The position numbers were made by a program, and so were the translations under genes. This document shows positions 11,472 to 21,339 of a stretch of 64,000 nt of DNA, one piece after another. Each line of letters opens with the position of its first letter. The first letter of the stretch is position 1. The notes under the pieces are model-generated. The model had not been told where the DNA came from. It was given only the letters and a program-made list of their open reading frames with translations, and made no database searches. The stretch is from the NCBI GenBank assembly GCA_004764695.1, contig SMSO01000005.1:1817501-1881500 (forward strand), in the 5' to 3' direction. Source of the stretch: Schizochytrium sp. TIO01. Taxonomy: Eukaryota; Sar; Bigyra; Thraustochytrida; Thraustochytriidae.

Positions 11472-13038
11472 ATGCAACATCACAGCTCCCCGGCAGGTAG
11501 GATGGCCTCCAACTCTGCCTCCTTCACCGCAGCTCGTTCTCAGTTCAAGACACCTGCCGCTCCCAGCCTCATTCATGAAACCGAGGCCAAGAACTGGGAC
11601 CCGCGCACCGAGGACCTTCGCGGAGGCTCGCTACTCACCGTGCGTAGAAACCAGTTCTGGCAGGACAACATGCAAGAGCTCTCGCCTGACTCTCGCGAGA
11701 TCTTTGATGATCTTGAAGAGGCTGTGCAAGAGCACTCGAGTTATAACAGCGGTGCTATGCACAACAACAACCACAGCAACAACTCCAACAGGTACAACTA
11801 CAGCCACGGTTATAGTAGTGATAGGGCAGCCCCAATTCATTTTGGGCTCGGAGCAATGTCTGGAGCTAGCGCTGGTATAGACAGCGAGGCAAGCTCTAGG
11901 AATGGAGACAGGTTCTCCCGAGCATCGGACCATGTGCCATTTCACCTGTCTACACCCGGGTTTCATACGCCTTCGGTACAGCATACCCCAACCAATGCCG
12001 CCTGTTGCCCCGGCAATCGACCTCACATCGGCTATGAGCGCAGCGGTTGACGATGATGATGACGACGTCCAGAGAGTTAACTCGTTCCAACAAAGGCGTC
12101 AGCATGCTAGTCCTACAGAACTCGTATGGACAACACAAGAAAGGCCAAGACCGCAGCGCAATCATGCAGCTCGGTCAACGTCCTTGCGACTTTCGTTTTC
12201 CCGAGCCATGTCTCCAGCCGCTAGTAGCACTCCCATGCAAGAAATGCGGGCTGTTGAGTACAACGAGCTCGATATGACAAATGAAATCATCGTTGTGGAT
12301 AACGACGAGGACGAGGAAGACGTCAACGACGATGTTCAGCTTATCAGCCAAGGTACCACTCAGCAAGGCGGAAACCAGCAGGCTGAGGAGGCAAAGACTG
12401 CGGAAGAACTCATGGACGAGTCCGAAAGACTTGCACGCCAGCTCATGGCTGAAGAGGAAAATGAATTTCTTGAGCGCTTGCATCAAGCCCAACTGGAGGC
12501 AATGCAAGGTTTCCAACGCAGCAGAACGCGGTCCGTGAATAGTGAAGCTCGATCGGACGGAGGAGTTAGGGCCTCTGAAGCTGCTGAAGGTGAGGACGAT
12601 GAAGAGGAAGAGGAAGATCAAGACGTGGCTCTGGCTCTTCGACTTATGGCCGAGGAGCAGGAGCAAGCTCAACAAGCAGCTGATACGGCTTCTTCTGAAG
12701 TAGATATTGACCCCGACGAAATGTCGTACGATCAGCTCGTCGAGCTCGGCGAACGTATCGGTAATGTCAAGCAGGAGCGTTGGCGTGTGGATGGGCGCCA
12801 GCTTGTCGAAGCTCTTCCTGTTGTTAACTTCACTGCTGAGGAGATTGAATCTGGTGGGCTACGTGGAGTCGACACTACAAAATGCCTTGTATGTCAGTAC
12901 TCATATGAAGAGGGTGAAGAACTCAAAATTATGCCCTGCAAACATGCATTTCACAAGGAGTGCATTGATCCTTGGCTTGAGGACCATGACACTTGTGTTG
13001 CTTGCAAGCAGTCCTTGCGCGACATCAGTAACCCATGA
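11472..13038 (+). CDS. RING-H2 E3 ubiquitin ligase, BIG BROTHER-like; needs an intron or frame correction
   Basis: Probable E3 ubiquitin ligase. The C-terminal ~55 residues form a canonical RING-H2: CLVC, 14 residues, CKH, then H, C, 10 residues, C and C. The upstream DPDEMSYDQLVELGE segment and the LPVVNF stretch match the layout of plant BIG BROTHER E3s. The middle is acidic with DDDDDD and a weak UIM-like VALALRLMAEE. The ATG at 11472 opens frame 3 (coordinate mod 3 = 0), which stops at 12050, while the RING part is in frame 1 from 11881 to 13038. An intron 11792-11981 (CAG|GTACAA to GGTACAG|C, 190 nt) restores the frame and gives 458 residues. A 70-nt intron from 11912 or a single-base indel near 11985-12000 would also work. 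The skipped segment itself looks coding (Ser/Asn-rich), so the splice model is uncertain while the RING is not. Confidence 0.82.
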
Positions 13039-13832
13039 TGGTGTTGCACAGGCGAGCTCTAACACATTTTGCTCGTATTTACTCTCTCTTTCTCTCTCTC
13101 GGACCCAGCGTCTATTCCCTCTGGCAGTAGTGTGCAGCGTTTGGTCGCTCACCTACACCGAGTGGCAGGTCCTCTTCTTTCCCAAATTATTGGCCTCGAG
13201 TAGCTGTAACCACACACGCTTCGTTGTCAATTCGTCCTTGTCAAGCGGGAAATAAACATTCGTCGAGAACACCTGTTTACGCCGTTCCACAAGACAAATA
13301 CATAGCGCCCTTTCCTATTAGTGGAAGTCTGTGCAAGCAATCCAAAGTTTGGTGCCAGTTCTTCCTCCTTGTTCCCCCTCTTGGTATTTTTTAGAATAAA
13401 TCCATGCAAAGAAAATGTTACATTTTTTGTTGGGACTTTGCTGACTCTATGATCCCAAGCTCTCGCTGATGAATAGTTTGTGTGTGTTTATTGATACATT
13501 TTTTCAATCGCTAGCTTTGCAAGCAAGGTTTGGCTCGAATACCAAGGCAGCCAAATCAATGTCATCGTATCTACTATCTGATATCGCTCTCAACTCTACT
13601 CCTCATATATACACTCGAGACGCTACTCGATAAACCTAGTATTCATAATTATCATGATGGTAAATAATGAACCATTGTAGTTAGATAGGTACTTCTAAGC
13701 AGAAATCTAACCAACTAATAGTACTACTACTACTTGCGATGTGCAAACGAGGAGAAAGAGGCTTCGAGACAGACTCCAGAATCCATTCTGGCGTGGCAAA
13801 CCTTGGTGAGCCAGGGTGTTCTACTCGTGACA
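13039..13832. other. Intergenic region between RING and SRP receptor beta genes
   Basis: About 790 bp between same-strand genes, holding the RING 3' region and the SRP receptor beta promoter. It contains a TCTC-rich stretch near 13082-13100 and a short TACTAC repeat at 13721-13733. No gene is seen. Confidence 0.5.
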
Positions 13833-14879
13833 ATGGAGGTGGTCCGGAACTCGCTGCCGAGCTCGTTGCAGAGTCCCTTGGCTAGTGCAGAGGCAAGCGT
13901 CGCGGACGCGCTGGGTGTGACCCCTGATGTGGCGCTGGCAGTCTTGTTGTTCTTGACGCTGGCAGCACTAGTGCTAGCAGCCTCTTTGGCAAGTAATCTC
14001 GCCGGGGCAGGGTCTTCTGCTGGGTCTCGCAAGAGCAAGGGAGACGCTGTCCTGCTCTTGGGCAATTCAGGATCCGGCAAGACCACTCTTTTTTACCGTT
14101 TGTAAGTTTACATCTATTTCTATTCCCAAGGTGACCACGATGAAATCATCGAACCTCCATCAAAGGCACTGGGAACCAAACAAAACACGACTTACGATCA
14201 TCTGATGTACTGACTTATATTAACAATATCCCAAATCACTCCACGTGCTCATTCACTGATGTTGACTTTGACTTGGCTGTTTTGGTCATCTTGTAATTTT
14301 AAAAAATGGAATCATAAACCACACAGGTTTGCTGACACCTGTCCTGAATGTGTGACATCAATGGAGATTCACGAAAAGTCCTTCCCGATTCATGGTGCAG
14401 AAGATGAGACATCGCGCAAGGTTATCGACTTCCCTGGACATGCCCGGCTGCGCACGCAGCTGCCCGATGTTATTCCTCAGGCAAAATGCATCGTCTTTGT
14501 CCTTGATGCGTCAGCTGCCACACCAAAAGATGTTCGAGAAGTGGCAAGTTTGTTGTATGATATCTTTGTAGAGTGCATCAACAATGACTGCGAGCCACGG
14601 ATGCTAATTGCTTGCAACAAGACCGATGTGGCGGGCGCTGCGAAACCGGAGGACCTCCGCAAAAAGCTCGAGAAAGAGCTAGACGGGCTCAAATCAACAC
14701 GCCACTCTATTGACACGGAGGGTGATGACGAGATGGAGATCGCTCTCGGCACTGAGGGCGTTCCTTTTACATTCGAGAGCGACGCTGGCTGTGAGGTAGA
14801 ATTTACATCAATCTCTGTTCTCAAAGGCGGCGAGGCTCTCCAGCCTGTACTTGACTTTATTTGCGATGCGTTTGAATAG
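13833..14879 (+). CDS. SRPRB: Signal recognition particle receptor subunit beta, one intron
   Basis: An ER-membrane GTPase that anchors SRP receptor alpha and takes part in co-translational targeting. Exon 1 (13833-14101) encodes a luminal N-terminus, one membrane segment (VALAVLLFLTLAALVLAA, about 47-64) and the P-loop GNSGSGKTT. Exon 2 (14327-14879) carries the switch region TSMEIHEKSF, G3 as DFPGH, G4 as NKTD and a C-terminal helix. The intron 14102-14326 has donor GTAAGT and acceptor CCACACAG, is 225 nt long, and splits a leucine codon. The product is 273 residues, close to the human length. The frame extends upstream only to a TTG, so the ATG at 13833 is chosen. It converges on the archaemetzincin-like gene with a 128-bp gap. 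Confidence 0.95.
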
Positions 14880-15007
14880 AGCAAGCAAGAGGAGCACTAT
14901 ACTAACATTGATATAAAGAGATACTCATGTTAATAATTACAATCTTGGCTTCAATTTTTACAGCTGTAAATATGTCAGAAGTGACATTAGTTTAACTAAC
15001 TGACTTG

Positions 15008-16201
15008 TTATCCAAAATAGATAGTTCCACTTCCCGAATGATTACTAGGGTTATTCTGAGAGGGCATTGATGTACGTTTCATTCGCCGCTTCAGGGTTGC
15101 GAGATCTGCTTGCATAGAAGTAGACTGAGCTTCAGCCTTGTCCTGAAGACTCTGAGAGCTCTGCCCGCGAACTGGGAAAGGGGTGTCCCAGCCTCCGCCT
15201 TGCATTTGTTCGTACTGGTGTTGCCTGGAAGAAAGATTCGGGCTACCAAGTAGTTTTTTTTGCTGGTATTGAATCTGCTCCCCAATGTCTGAGATAGAAG
15301 AAGCTTCCTGTGATACTTTGTCTAGTTGATCAATAAATTCATATTGACCCAAATGCGCAAGGCGTTCGGCAAGCCATTGTGCATCAACAGCGAATTCGGA
15401 ATTCTTGTTGTACAAATGGAATAAGCGCACATAGCGAGCAATTACGTCAAAGGAAGGAGGCCCTGGAATAAGACTTAATTTTCGCAAGCAAATTGGGCAC
15501 AAAACAAAAGGGCGGAAAGCTGAAAGCTCGCAGTTCATCGCACAAACAAAGTATTTGCAAGGCGCGAATAATGCCCATATCGAGCATAGTGCACGGCAAA
15601 TTCTTTGAACGTTTTGCCGAAAGGGGGGAACGCCAAGTTCTTCTTGCCCTTCACTGGGTTTTGAGAGATCAAGAAAACCAATCCCCCCGTTCGCACCTGG
15701 AAGCAATCTAAACCCGTGCTCTTCTTTCGACAGATCAGTTTCAATATCTAATGAAACAGCAAGCATCCGTGCATCCTGACTCGGTAGGGCGCGTTCAAGA
15801 GCCATAGATAATTGGTGTACGCAAAGTCTGCCTGACCGAGCATCACGATACATACGCATTTGTGAGGCAGTTGCAAATTGAGGGAGTTGCATCACCTGGA
15901 TCCGTGTGAGAGGGTGCAGGAATGCTTTTGCATAGTCTACAAATAGGTGTAGCTGTGCTTCATTCTGCTGCTGAGTTTTGTTGCCCAAAGGTACTACTAT
16001 GATTGAGTCTTGAAAGGAAAGTTGCAGCTCAGACAGTCGTTTTGCATACGTGGGGACCGACTCGCCTTGCGCTGGACCATCGAGAGGCATTGTCAGTAAA
16101 GTAAAGAAACCTTCCGGGTCACCCATGTCTACTTCTACAGCCTTGCGAAGTACCAGACTTTGTGGTCTTGGACCAAGTGCTTGAGACAACATGCAGTCCA
16201 T
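15008..16201 (-). CDS. Archaemetzincin-like protein lacking the HExxH zinc-protease motif
   Basis: A 397-residue member of the archaemetzincin (AMZ) family, judged by the second zinc site and flanks: C215-x4-C220-x-M222-N, then LCPICLRKL with C235 and C238, followed by FDVIARY. Upstream, LCVHQLSMALERALPSQDARMLAVSLD and the DL..GFRLLPGA stretch match the AMZ N-half. In active AMZs the residues just before C215 are HExxHxxGxxH. Here that stretch (about 204-214) reads ALCSIWALFAP, with no His or Glu. The family's other Cys ligands are intact. The C-terminal ~100 residues are Gln/Ser-rich and probably disordered. I infer a pseudoprotease whose structural zinc site persists. Reading the neighbouring frame across this stretch gives one His in place but not the Glu or the other His, so a simple frameshift does not restore the motif. 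Confidence 0.85.
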   Translation of the reverse strand: MDCMLSQALGPRPQSLVLRKAVEVDMGDPEGFFTLLTMPLDGPAQGESVPTYAKRLSELQLSFQDSIIVVPLGNKTQQQNEAQLHLFVDYAKAFLHPLTRIQVMQLPQFATASQMRMYRDARSGRLCVHQLSMALERALPSQDARMLAVSLDIETDLSKEEHGFRLLPGANGGIGFLDLSKPSEGQEELGVPPFRQNVQRICRALCSIWALFAPCKYFVCAMNCELSAFRPFVLCPICLRKLSLIPGPPSFDVIARYVRLFHLYNKNSEFAVDAQWLAERLAHLGQYEFIDQLDKVSQEASSISDIGEQIQYQQKKLLGSPNLSSRQHQYEQMQGGGWDTPFPVRGQSSQSLQDKAEAQSTSMQADLATLKRRMKRTSMPSQNNPSNHSGSGTIYFG

Positions 16202-16881
16202 GATGATGCACGATGCTCAGCCTGCCCTTACTTAAAGGTGCTGATTTATTGCAGCTCTCCCAACGAACAAAAGATTTCAACCTTGAAAGATTGTTTCGAT
16301 TCGTTTGCTCCAAGCCCACCCAGTCAGTACAACAGGCTGGTTGTATCTCCAACAACAAGTGACTCCACCAACAACGGTTTGATTTTTTGGCACTGCATTT
16401 TCAACTTGAAAAATATATATATTAAAAAAAGCGAAGAGAGCACTGGGCACATGCAAAAGAACTACTTTGTTGAAGAAACGAGGAGTGATTTGATTTTAGT
16501 TACTCCAAAGCATACGCAAAAGGATGCTATGAGTGCTGTGTTTATTTCCGCTCAATAAGAGATTAAATAGGATTTGGATCTGTATGTTATAATCATTAGA
16601 ATGTAAATTCAAAAGTAGATAAGAAAGTTAAGCTGATCTTTCTTACGACCGCGGCATCTGAAATTTGAAGGAGTACTCAGAAAAGAGTGAGCGATGCATT
16701 ACAGATACTCGACCTATGGCTTGCTGGCTGAGAGGGGGGGGAATTTAGACTTTGATATTCTAAATCAATACATGCTACGGATCAAAATTCGCATGCTCCG
16801 TGAATCACTTAGGTAGTGTTAAATAATATAACGAAAATGTTTTAACAATAGAGATTAAGGTCAACGTTGAGCGAATAATAA
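16202..16881. other. Intergenic region
   Basis: About 680 bp upstream of the archaemetzincin-like gene and downstream of the OTU gene, both minus strand. AT-rich, with no gene seen. Confidence 0.5.
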
Positions 16882-18087
16882 TCACGCATCGAGCAATAGG
16901 TCATAATGGTTCCCAGCCTCGGAATACCTACCACGGCGCCACAACAATTTGACAGGGTCGGAGTCAGCATCACCATAGGTAAGAAGATGTTCGTACCCAC
17001 TTCCCTCTGGTTTGAAAATAGCAATATTCATGTGATGTTTCCGCGCCAATAGCCAAAATTCTGTCTCGCCTGCATACTCGTTCCTAGACATTGCATTGAC
17101 ATACTCATTGAAGGTCGGAAATTTGTCATCCTTCATGAGCACAAGCTGTTCTACAGTCAAACCGGTGCCTGTCATTTCCTCGTCAGCACAGCGGCGAAGC
17201 TCATCAGCAGCGTCCCGGCGCAGTTGAAGAGCCAACCGCGTCTCCCGGTCCAAGGATAATACACCATTATATTGTCCTTGGACAATGGCTCGAAAAGCGC
17301 AGTTACCATCGCCCGTGATGGTCTTGACACGAAAATTATTTCCGGAATTATCATCAAGATTCGTGTTACGACCATACGTACTGTGCATTGAGGGGCCAGA
17401 ACTACTCCGGCGTGAAGAGCTAACTGCTGCATTGTAAGATGGTGGTGGTGGGCCGTTCGGTGCCGTGCTGGCGCTTGGCTTTTTTATTTCCATGCCATAA
17501 AGCTTCACATTGGTCTTTTTACCATCCAGTCGAAGAGCATCCAATGCCATTTCAGCATGCTTAGCACTGTAAGAGGAGCGTTTGCTAAACAGTGGCCTTT
17601 TTGAGTCGCGTGTCGCTGAAGGTCTAAAATCCTCGAAATCCTGATCTTCAAGTTCTCTTTGTCTGCGCTCTTCTTCTTCAGGTCGAAAGTTTTCAATGAT
17701 TTGTTGTCGGATGCCATCCATGCAAAAATTCATTTTCATCTGCAACTTATTCAGTGTATCTTGAACCTCCTCTGCCTGAGCTTCATATCTGGGGCCCGTT
17801 TCTTGAGGTCGGTTCAAGCGCAAACCAAGCACACAGGCGACATACAAGTGAAGACAATAGAACGCATTGTCCCACTGTCCCTCATTAGAATAATCAAGGT
17901 AGTAATTGTAGATCTTCATGGCCTCCACATAGCGATCAGGCACATTCTTCTTGAAACTACTCTTCGCTTTTTCGACCCTCTTCTTGATTTCACTCTTTTC
18001 CTGTTCCCACTGGTCGTTCACCTTCCTCGCAAACGCAGGATCCGCCATGAGTTCTTCCACCGTCAACTTTGGCACCATGCCTGCCAT
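16882..18087 (-). CDS. OTU-family deubiquitinase with N-terminal helical domain and PPxY motif
   Basis: A cysteine protease expected to cleave ubiquitin chains. The OTU domain occupies about 250-401: catalytic Cys in GDGNCAFRAI (C263), the GETEFWLLA stretch typical of OTUs, and catalytic His in GNHYDLL (H394). Residues 10-135 are helical (MADPAFARKVNDQWEQEKSE, then a YxxA/LHLYVA region) and resemble the USP8-dimerisation/MIT-like fold of ESCRT-associated deubiquitinases. That is a weak comparison by eye. The linker (140-250) is polar and contains PPPPSY (about 213-218), a PPxY ligand for WW domains such as those of NEDD4-type E3s. An ATG at 18087 sits at the natural start. Intronless; the next gene downstream on the same strand is the archaemetzincin relative. 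Confidence 0.9.
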   Translation of the reverse strand: MAGMVPKLTVEELMADPAFARKVNDQWEQEKSEIKKRVEKAKSSFKKNVPDRYVEAMKIYNYYLDYSNEGQWDNAFYCLHLYVACVLGLRLNRPQETGPRYEAQAEEVQDTLNKLQMKMNFCMDGIRQQIIENFRPEEEERRQRELEDQDFEDFRPSATRDSKRPLFSKRSSYSAKHAEMALDALRLDGKKTNVKLYGMEIKKPSASTAPNGPPPPSYNAAVSSSRRSSSGPSMHSTYGRNTNLDDNSGNNFRVKTITGDGNCAFRAIVQGQYNGVLSLDRETRLALQLRRDAADELRRCADEEMTGTGLTVEQLVLMKDDKFPTFNEYVNAMSRNEYAGETEFWLLARKHHMNIAIFKPEGSGYEHLLTYGDADSDPVKLLWRRGRYSEAGNHYDLLLDA

Positions 18088-19518
18088 GGTTGCGATTCTT
18101 TTTCACGAAATGGCAAGATTATTATTGGCTCTTTAACATAACAACCCCTCTGTAAATGAACTTCCCACTCCAAACTTTATTCTCGCTGCTCCTTTTGACT
18201 GCCTTGAACTGGCCAACCTGGTTGCCAAGCTGTGTCCAAGCTATTCCTTCTTCTAAAGATTGATGTTGTTTTCTTCTGCCCCGACGCACTAGTATAGGAG
18301 CACCTTGCCAACGGTCTCTCGCACGGCAGTTGTTCGTGCAGCCTCCGCAGCGCAGCTCCGGAGCGCTCCGAGGAGGTTGGAGGCTGCTTTTGCTGCGAGT
18401 TTCCAGCGGGTTTGCTCTGATGTTACTCGCCCAGCATCGATAAATTGATCTAGGACGCGATCTACGGGCCTTGATAGCGTAAATTATAGAACTATGGGTA
18501 GTACTACTACTCCTGAAGCATCGTGTGTTAAAGGGCGTCTGTGAGAGAGCAAGATGTCCACTTGGGGTCCCAACTAGAATGAAATCGCAGCAGCTCAGGC
18601 TGGCTATCTGCAACTCATGTTTGCCGATGCACAAAGGATTTCCAAATGAGGTGAGGGACTCGAAGACTAAGCTTGTGTCGCACAGACAGTAGCTATGTGG
18701 GCTGTATTAGCGCTTGCAGGTTGGAGAGTTTTTTTGGTTTTTATTATCAAAAATTTGCGGTTTACACAAGAATCTAGTAGTAGTTCTTCTACGCGGTTTG
18801 TTGAAACTGATGCCACGCGTTCGCAGAAATGGTTGAAGCCTTTTCGAAGAGCCAAAGGTCATACGATGTCATTTCCATGTTTGTCGAGGCTACGAAGCAT
18901 TTGCTTTGGTAGCGAGATTGGTGACTCACTCCAATACCAGTTCTAGACAAGACCCCAAGAGCAACTTTTGTCTTTGTTCTGCAAAGTCACAGCACTCCTC
19001 CACACGGCATTTGAGGTTTGCTGAGGTTAATCAAAGCGCATGTTCCAGCTCACTTCGCACGGCATCCTTATGCGGCTACTTATTATTGCACACCGCGCAA
19101 GGAGACAGTCCTTTAGGAGTTGGTCTCTCGAAACAGAAAAAAGCTGCGAGTGCGCACACGTACCTATGGTTAGAACAACACCTCTTGTCTTGTTGTGTGG
19201 ACTCGAAGGCTGCTGCTTCTACTTCTAGAGTTCTAAACCGCGAGTGAGAGTTTGGTTGTACTGTTGTAGTCCAAACCTCCAAACTAGGTACCTATGATTG
19301 TACAAGGTTTAGTTAGCTAGAAGGTCATTCTGATCCCAAGTTAGCGTCGGGGATTACCTGACCGTCGGACCGGTTCAAGACGCACGCAGGTTGCACAGCC
19401 GAGTCCGCTTGCGAAAGAGCGATAATAGTCCTAGAGGCCACATCTTCTTCACATCTGCGACTCGGATTTCTATCTTGCAAGTTCTCAGATGTAATGCACA
19501 TTTGCAGTTAGTTCCCTA

Positions 19519-19532
19519 CCTCTAGCTAGAGG
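19519..19532. repeat. CCTCTAGCTAGAGG palindrome, copy 2 of 3
   Basis: Perfect 14-bp palindrome containing the TCTAGCTAGA core also found at 3677 and 34546. It lies in the divergent OTU/SDR spacer. Confidence 0.6.
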
Positions 19533-19978
19533 AGTATTGATTTACTTCTGCGCCAATAGAGTGAGTGGGTTCTTTCAAGCTCAGGAGCCATACCAAATGT
19601 GGCTCAGAAGGATCGTGGCGGATGGGATGACTCATGGTGCGTGGCTCCGAGCCTTTGAGTTCTCTTCGGGTTTGTAGAGATCATGCATCGTCGTCGTACA
19701 AAGCATCTTGACAGATCGGGCGTGGCATGTAATGTTAGTTTACTTTGGACTAAATTGTGTAATTGGAGAGGGAATGATGGGATTTCTACCACTGTTTGGT
19801 AGTGCTCGTAAGTAGCCGCCATCTTCAGTTAATGAACAATTCATCAGGCGTCTCTGAAATCCTTCGACCCAAGTTGGTAGATAGATAGAAAACAATTCAA
19901 TTATTCGCTCGAGCTAGTTAGTTGAATTTTGTTTTTCTCGCCGTGCACGAGATGCGTGAATAAGGATTGGAGTAGGTA

Positions 19979-20008
19979 GTTACTAGGTACTGCATAGTGC
20001 CTAGTAAC
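19979..20008. repeat. Hairpin-forming inverted repeat
   Basis: Stem 19979-19991 pairs with 19996-20008 over 13 positions with one G:T wobble and a GCAT loop. It is 384 bp upstream of the SDR start. No T-run follows, so it does not look like a terminator. It could be a protein-binding palindrome. Confidence 0.6.
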
Positions 20009-20391
20009 GAATAAGAGGGTCTCGCAGAGCCTCGATCGATTCCCAATTCCGACTTGACGAACCGACACCTTGACATATTTTAGTCACTCAAAGGCAAGTG
20101 AATCAAAAGGTTAGACTTCAAGAGAAGAAACTCGGGCACTTCCAAGTTTGCAATCCACTAAACAATATCCTTGCGAGTTGGCTGGTTTCGCGGAGGGGCT
20201 CACTCGCTGCTACCCTTCCTAAAATCAGTACTAGAATCGATCTTTCGGGCGTTTGTTATCTTCATCCGCAACAAAGCGTGTGCGGAAAAGGCAGCAAACC
20301 AAAATCAAAAGAACCCAGCTGGCCTCGAGGTAGGCACATCTAGCGAAGCAGCTGGAGCTTGAGGAGTGAATTACGCGGCAACATCAAGACC

Positions 20392-21339
20392 ATGGCGACC
20401 GCAGGCGAGTTTATCTTGACGGGTGGCCTGAGCGCTGCAGTAGGAGGCCTCCTGGTGTACCTGGCTATGCGTAAGCACATGTGCAACTTTGGCCGCGTCG
20501 AACAGATCGATGATGCTGCATACTCCATTGCAGACCAGGTAGCGCGTTTTGAGCATGCGAAGGAGACCAACAACCAGCGTGTCCTTGACATTGATAGCTA
20601 TTTCGACAAAAGTAAACTCAAGAACAAGCGCATTCTTGTGGTGGGTGCCAGCCGTGGAGTAGGTATTGAAGTTGTCAAAGAGGCAGTCTCCTGCGGTGCC
20701 AAGGTAATTGCTACTGTGCGTCGCTCCAACCAGGAAATTCAAGACACTGGATGCACTCAGATCATCGCCGATGTCGATGTCACTTCAGATAGTGGCATGA
20801 AGAGTCTGGTGAACCAGCTCTCGGAGCCCGTGGACATTTGCATTGTCGTTGCGGGTTACTTTTACGGACCTGTAGAACGCCTCACGGACGGCTCGCTCAA
20901 CTTTGATGAGGAATGGAAAATGATTGACATCTGTGGTCTTGGTCCTCTCCGCGTGGCAAACGCTCTTGTCAACAACAAGTTGATCAAGAATGGAGGCCGC
21001 TTTGCAATTGTCACATCCCAAGCAGGTTCTATCAAATGGCGCGAGACGCAGAACCCGCACGGTGACAATTATGGCCACCACATGTCTCGTGCTTGCACCA
21101 ACATGATGGGTCGCTTGCTCTCCTTTGAGCTCAAGGCCAAGAACGTCTCTGTGTCTCTTCTTCACCCTGGTTTTAACCGTACCGAAATGACTGCCAAATA
21201 CAGTGCAATTTGGGACAAGGAGGGTGCAGTGGAGCCTAGTGTTGGTGCTAAGCGTGTCCTTCATGAAGTCAACCTCATGTCCATGAAGAACACCGGCTCT
21301 TTCATTAACTGTGAGGATGGTCTCCTCATTCCTTGGTAA
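20392..21339 (+). CDS. Membrane-anchored short-chain dehydrogenase-like protein with altered catalytic motif
   Basis: A 315-residue Rossmann-fold SDR with an N-terminal membrane anchor (GEFILTGGLSAAVGGLLVYL). The cofactor loop VGASRGVG (about 84-91) and the acidic ADVDVTSD stretch are intact, as is the VTSQAGS serine region. In C-factor-type SDRs the active site reads YxxSK within YGYRMSK. Here the aligned sequence is YGHHMSR, so the catalytic Tyr is His229 and the Lys is Arg233. The preceding Tyr227 has Met, not Lys, at +4, so it does not supply YxxxK either. NAD(P) binding therefore seems kept but classical chemistry doubtful. The ATG at 20392 is chosen over a TTG 33 bp upstream. It converges with ZNG1, with 390 bp between stops. 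Confidence 0.87.
   Translation: MATAGEFILTGGLSAAVGGLLVYLAMRKHMCNFGRVEQIDDAAYSIADQVARFEHAKETNNQRVLDIDSYFDKSKLKNKRILVVGASRGVGIEVVKEAVSCGAKVIATVRRSNQEIQDTGCTQIIADVDVTSDSGMKSLVNQLSEPVDICIVVAGYFYGPVERLTDGSLNFDEEWKMIDICGLGPLRVANALVNNKLIKNGGRFAIVTSQAGSIKWRETQNPHGDNYGHHMSRACTNMMGRLLSFELKAKNVSVSLLHPGFNRTEMTAKYSAIWDKEGAVEPSVGAKRVLHEVNLMSMKNTGSFINCEDGLLIPW

Larger units (their letters stand above)
18088..20391. other. Divergent intergenic region
   Basis: 2.3 kb between the divergent OTU (-) and SDR (+) genes, so it must hold both promoters. No convincing gene. A GC-rich stretch lies at 18330-18380. A palindrome CCTCTAGCTAGAGG sits at 19519-19532 and a strong hairpin at 19979-20008. Confidence 0.5.

Noticed and set aside
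11850-11862. AATGTCTGGAG in the RING gene, similar to the shared frame-break sequence
   Set aside because: The +1 frame has a stop at 11878-11880, so the RING frame change cannot occur here.
15535-15744. Alternative minus-strand frame over the missing AMZ motif that contains His residues (VHYARYGHYS)
   Set aside because: Only the first His falls at the right place. Glu and the second and third His do not, so it does not represent a frameshifted catalytic motif.
18122-18634. 170-codon minus-strand frame upstream of the OTU gene
   Set aside because: Arg/Ser-rich with no motif or splice link to the OTU start; probably 5' flanking DNA.
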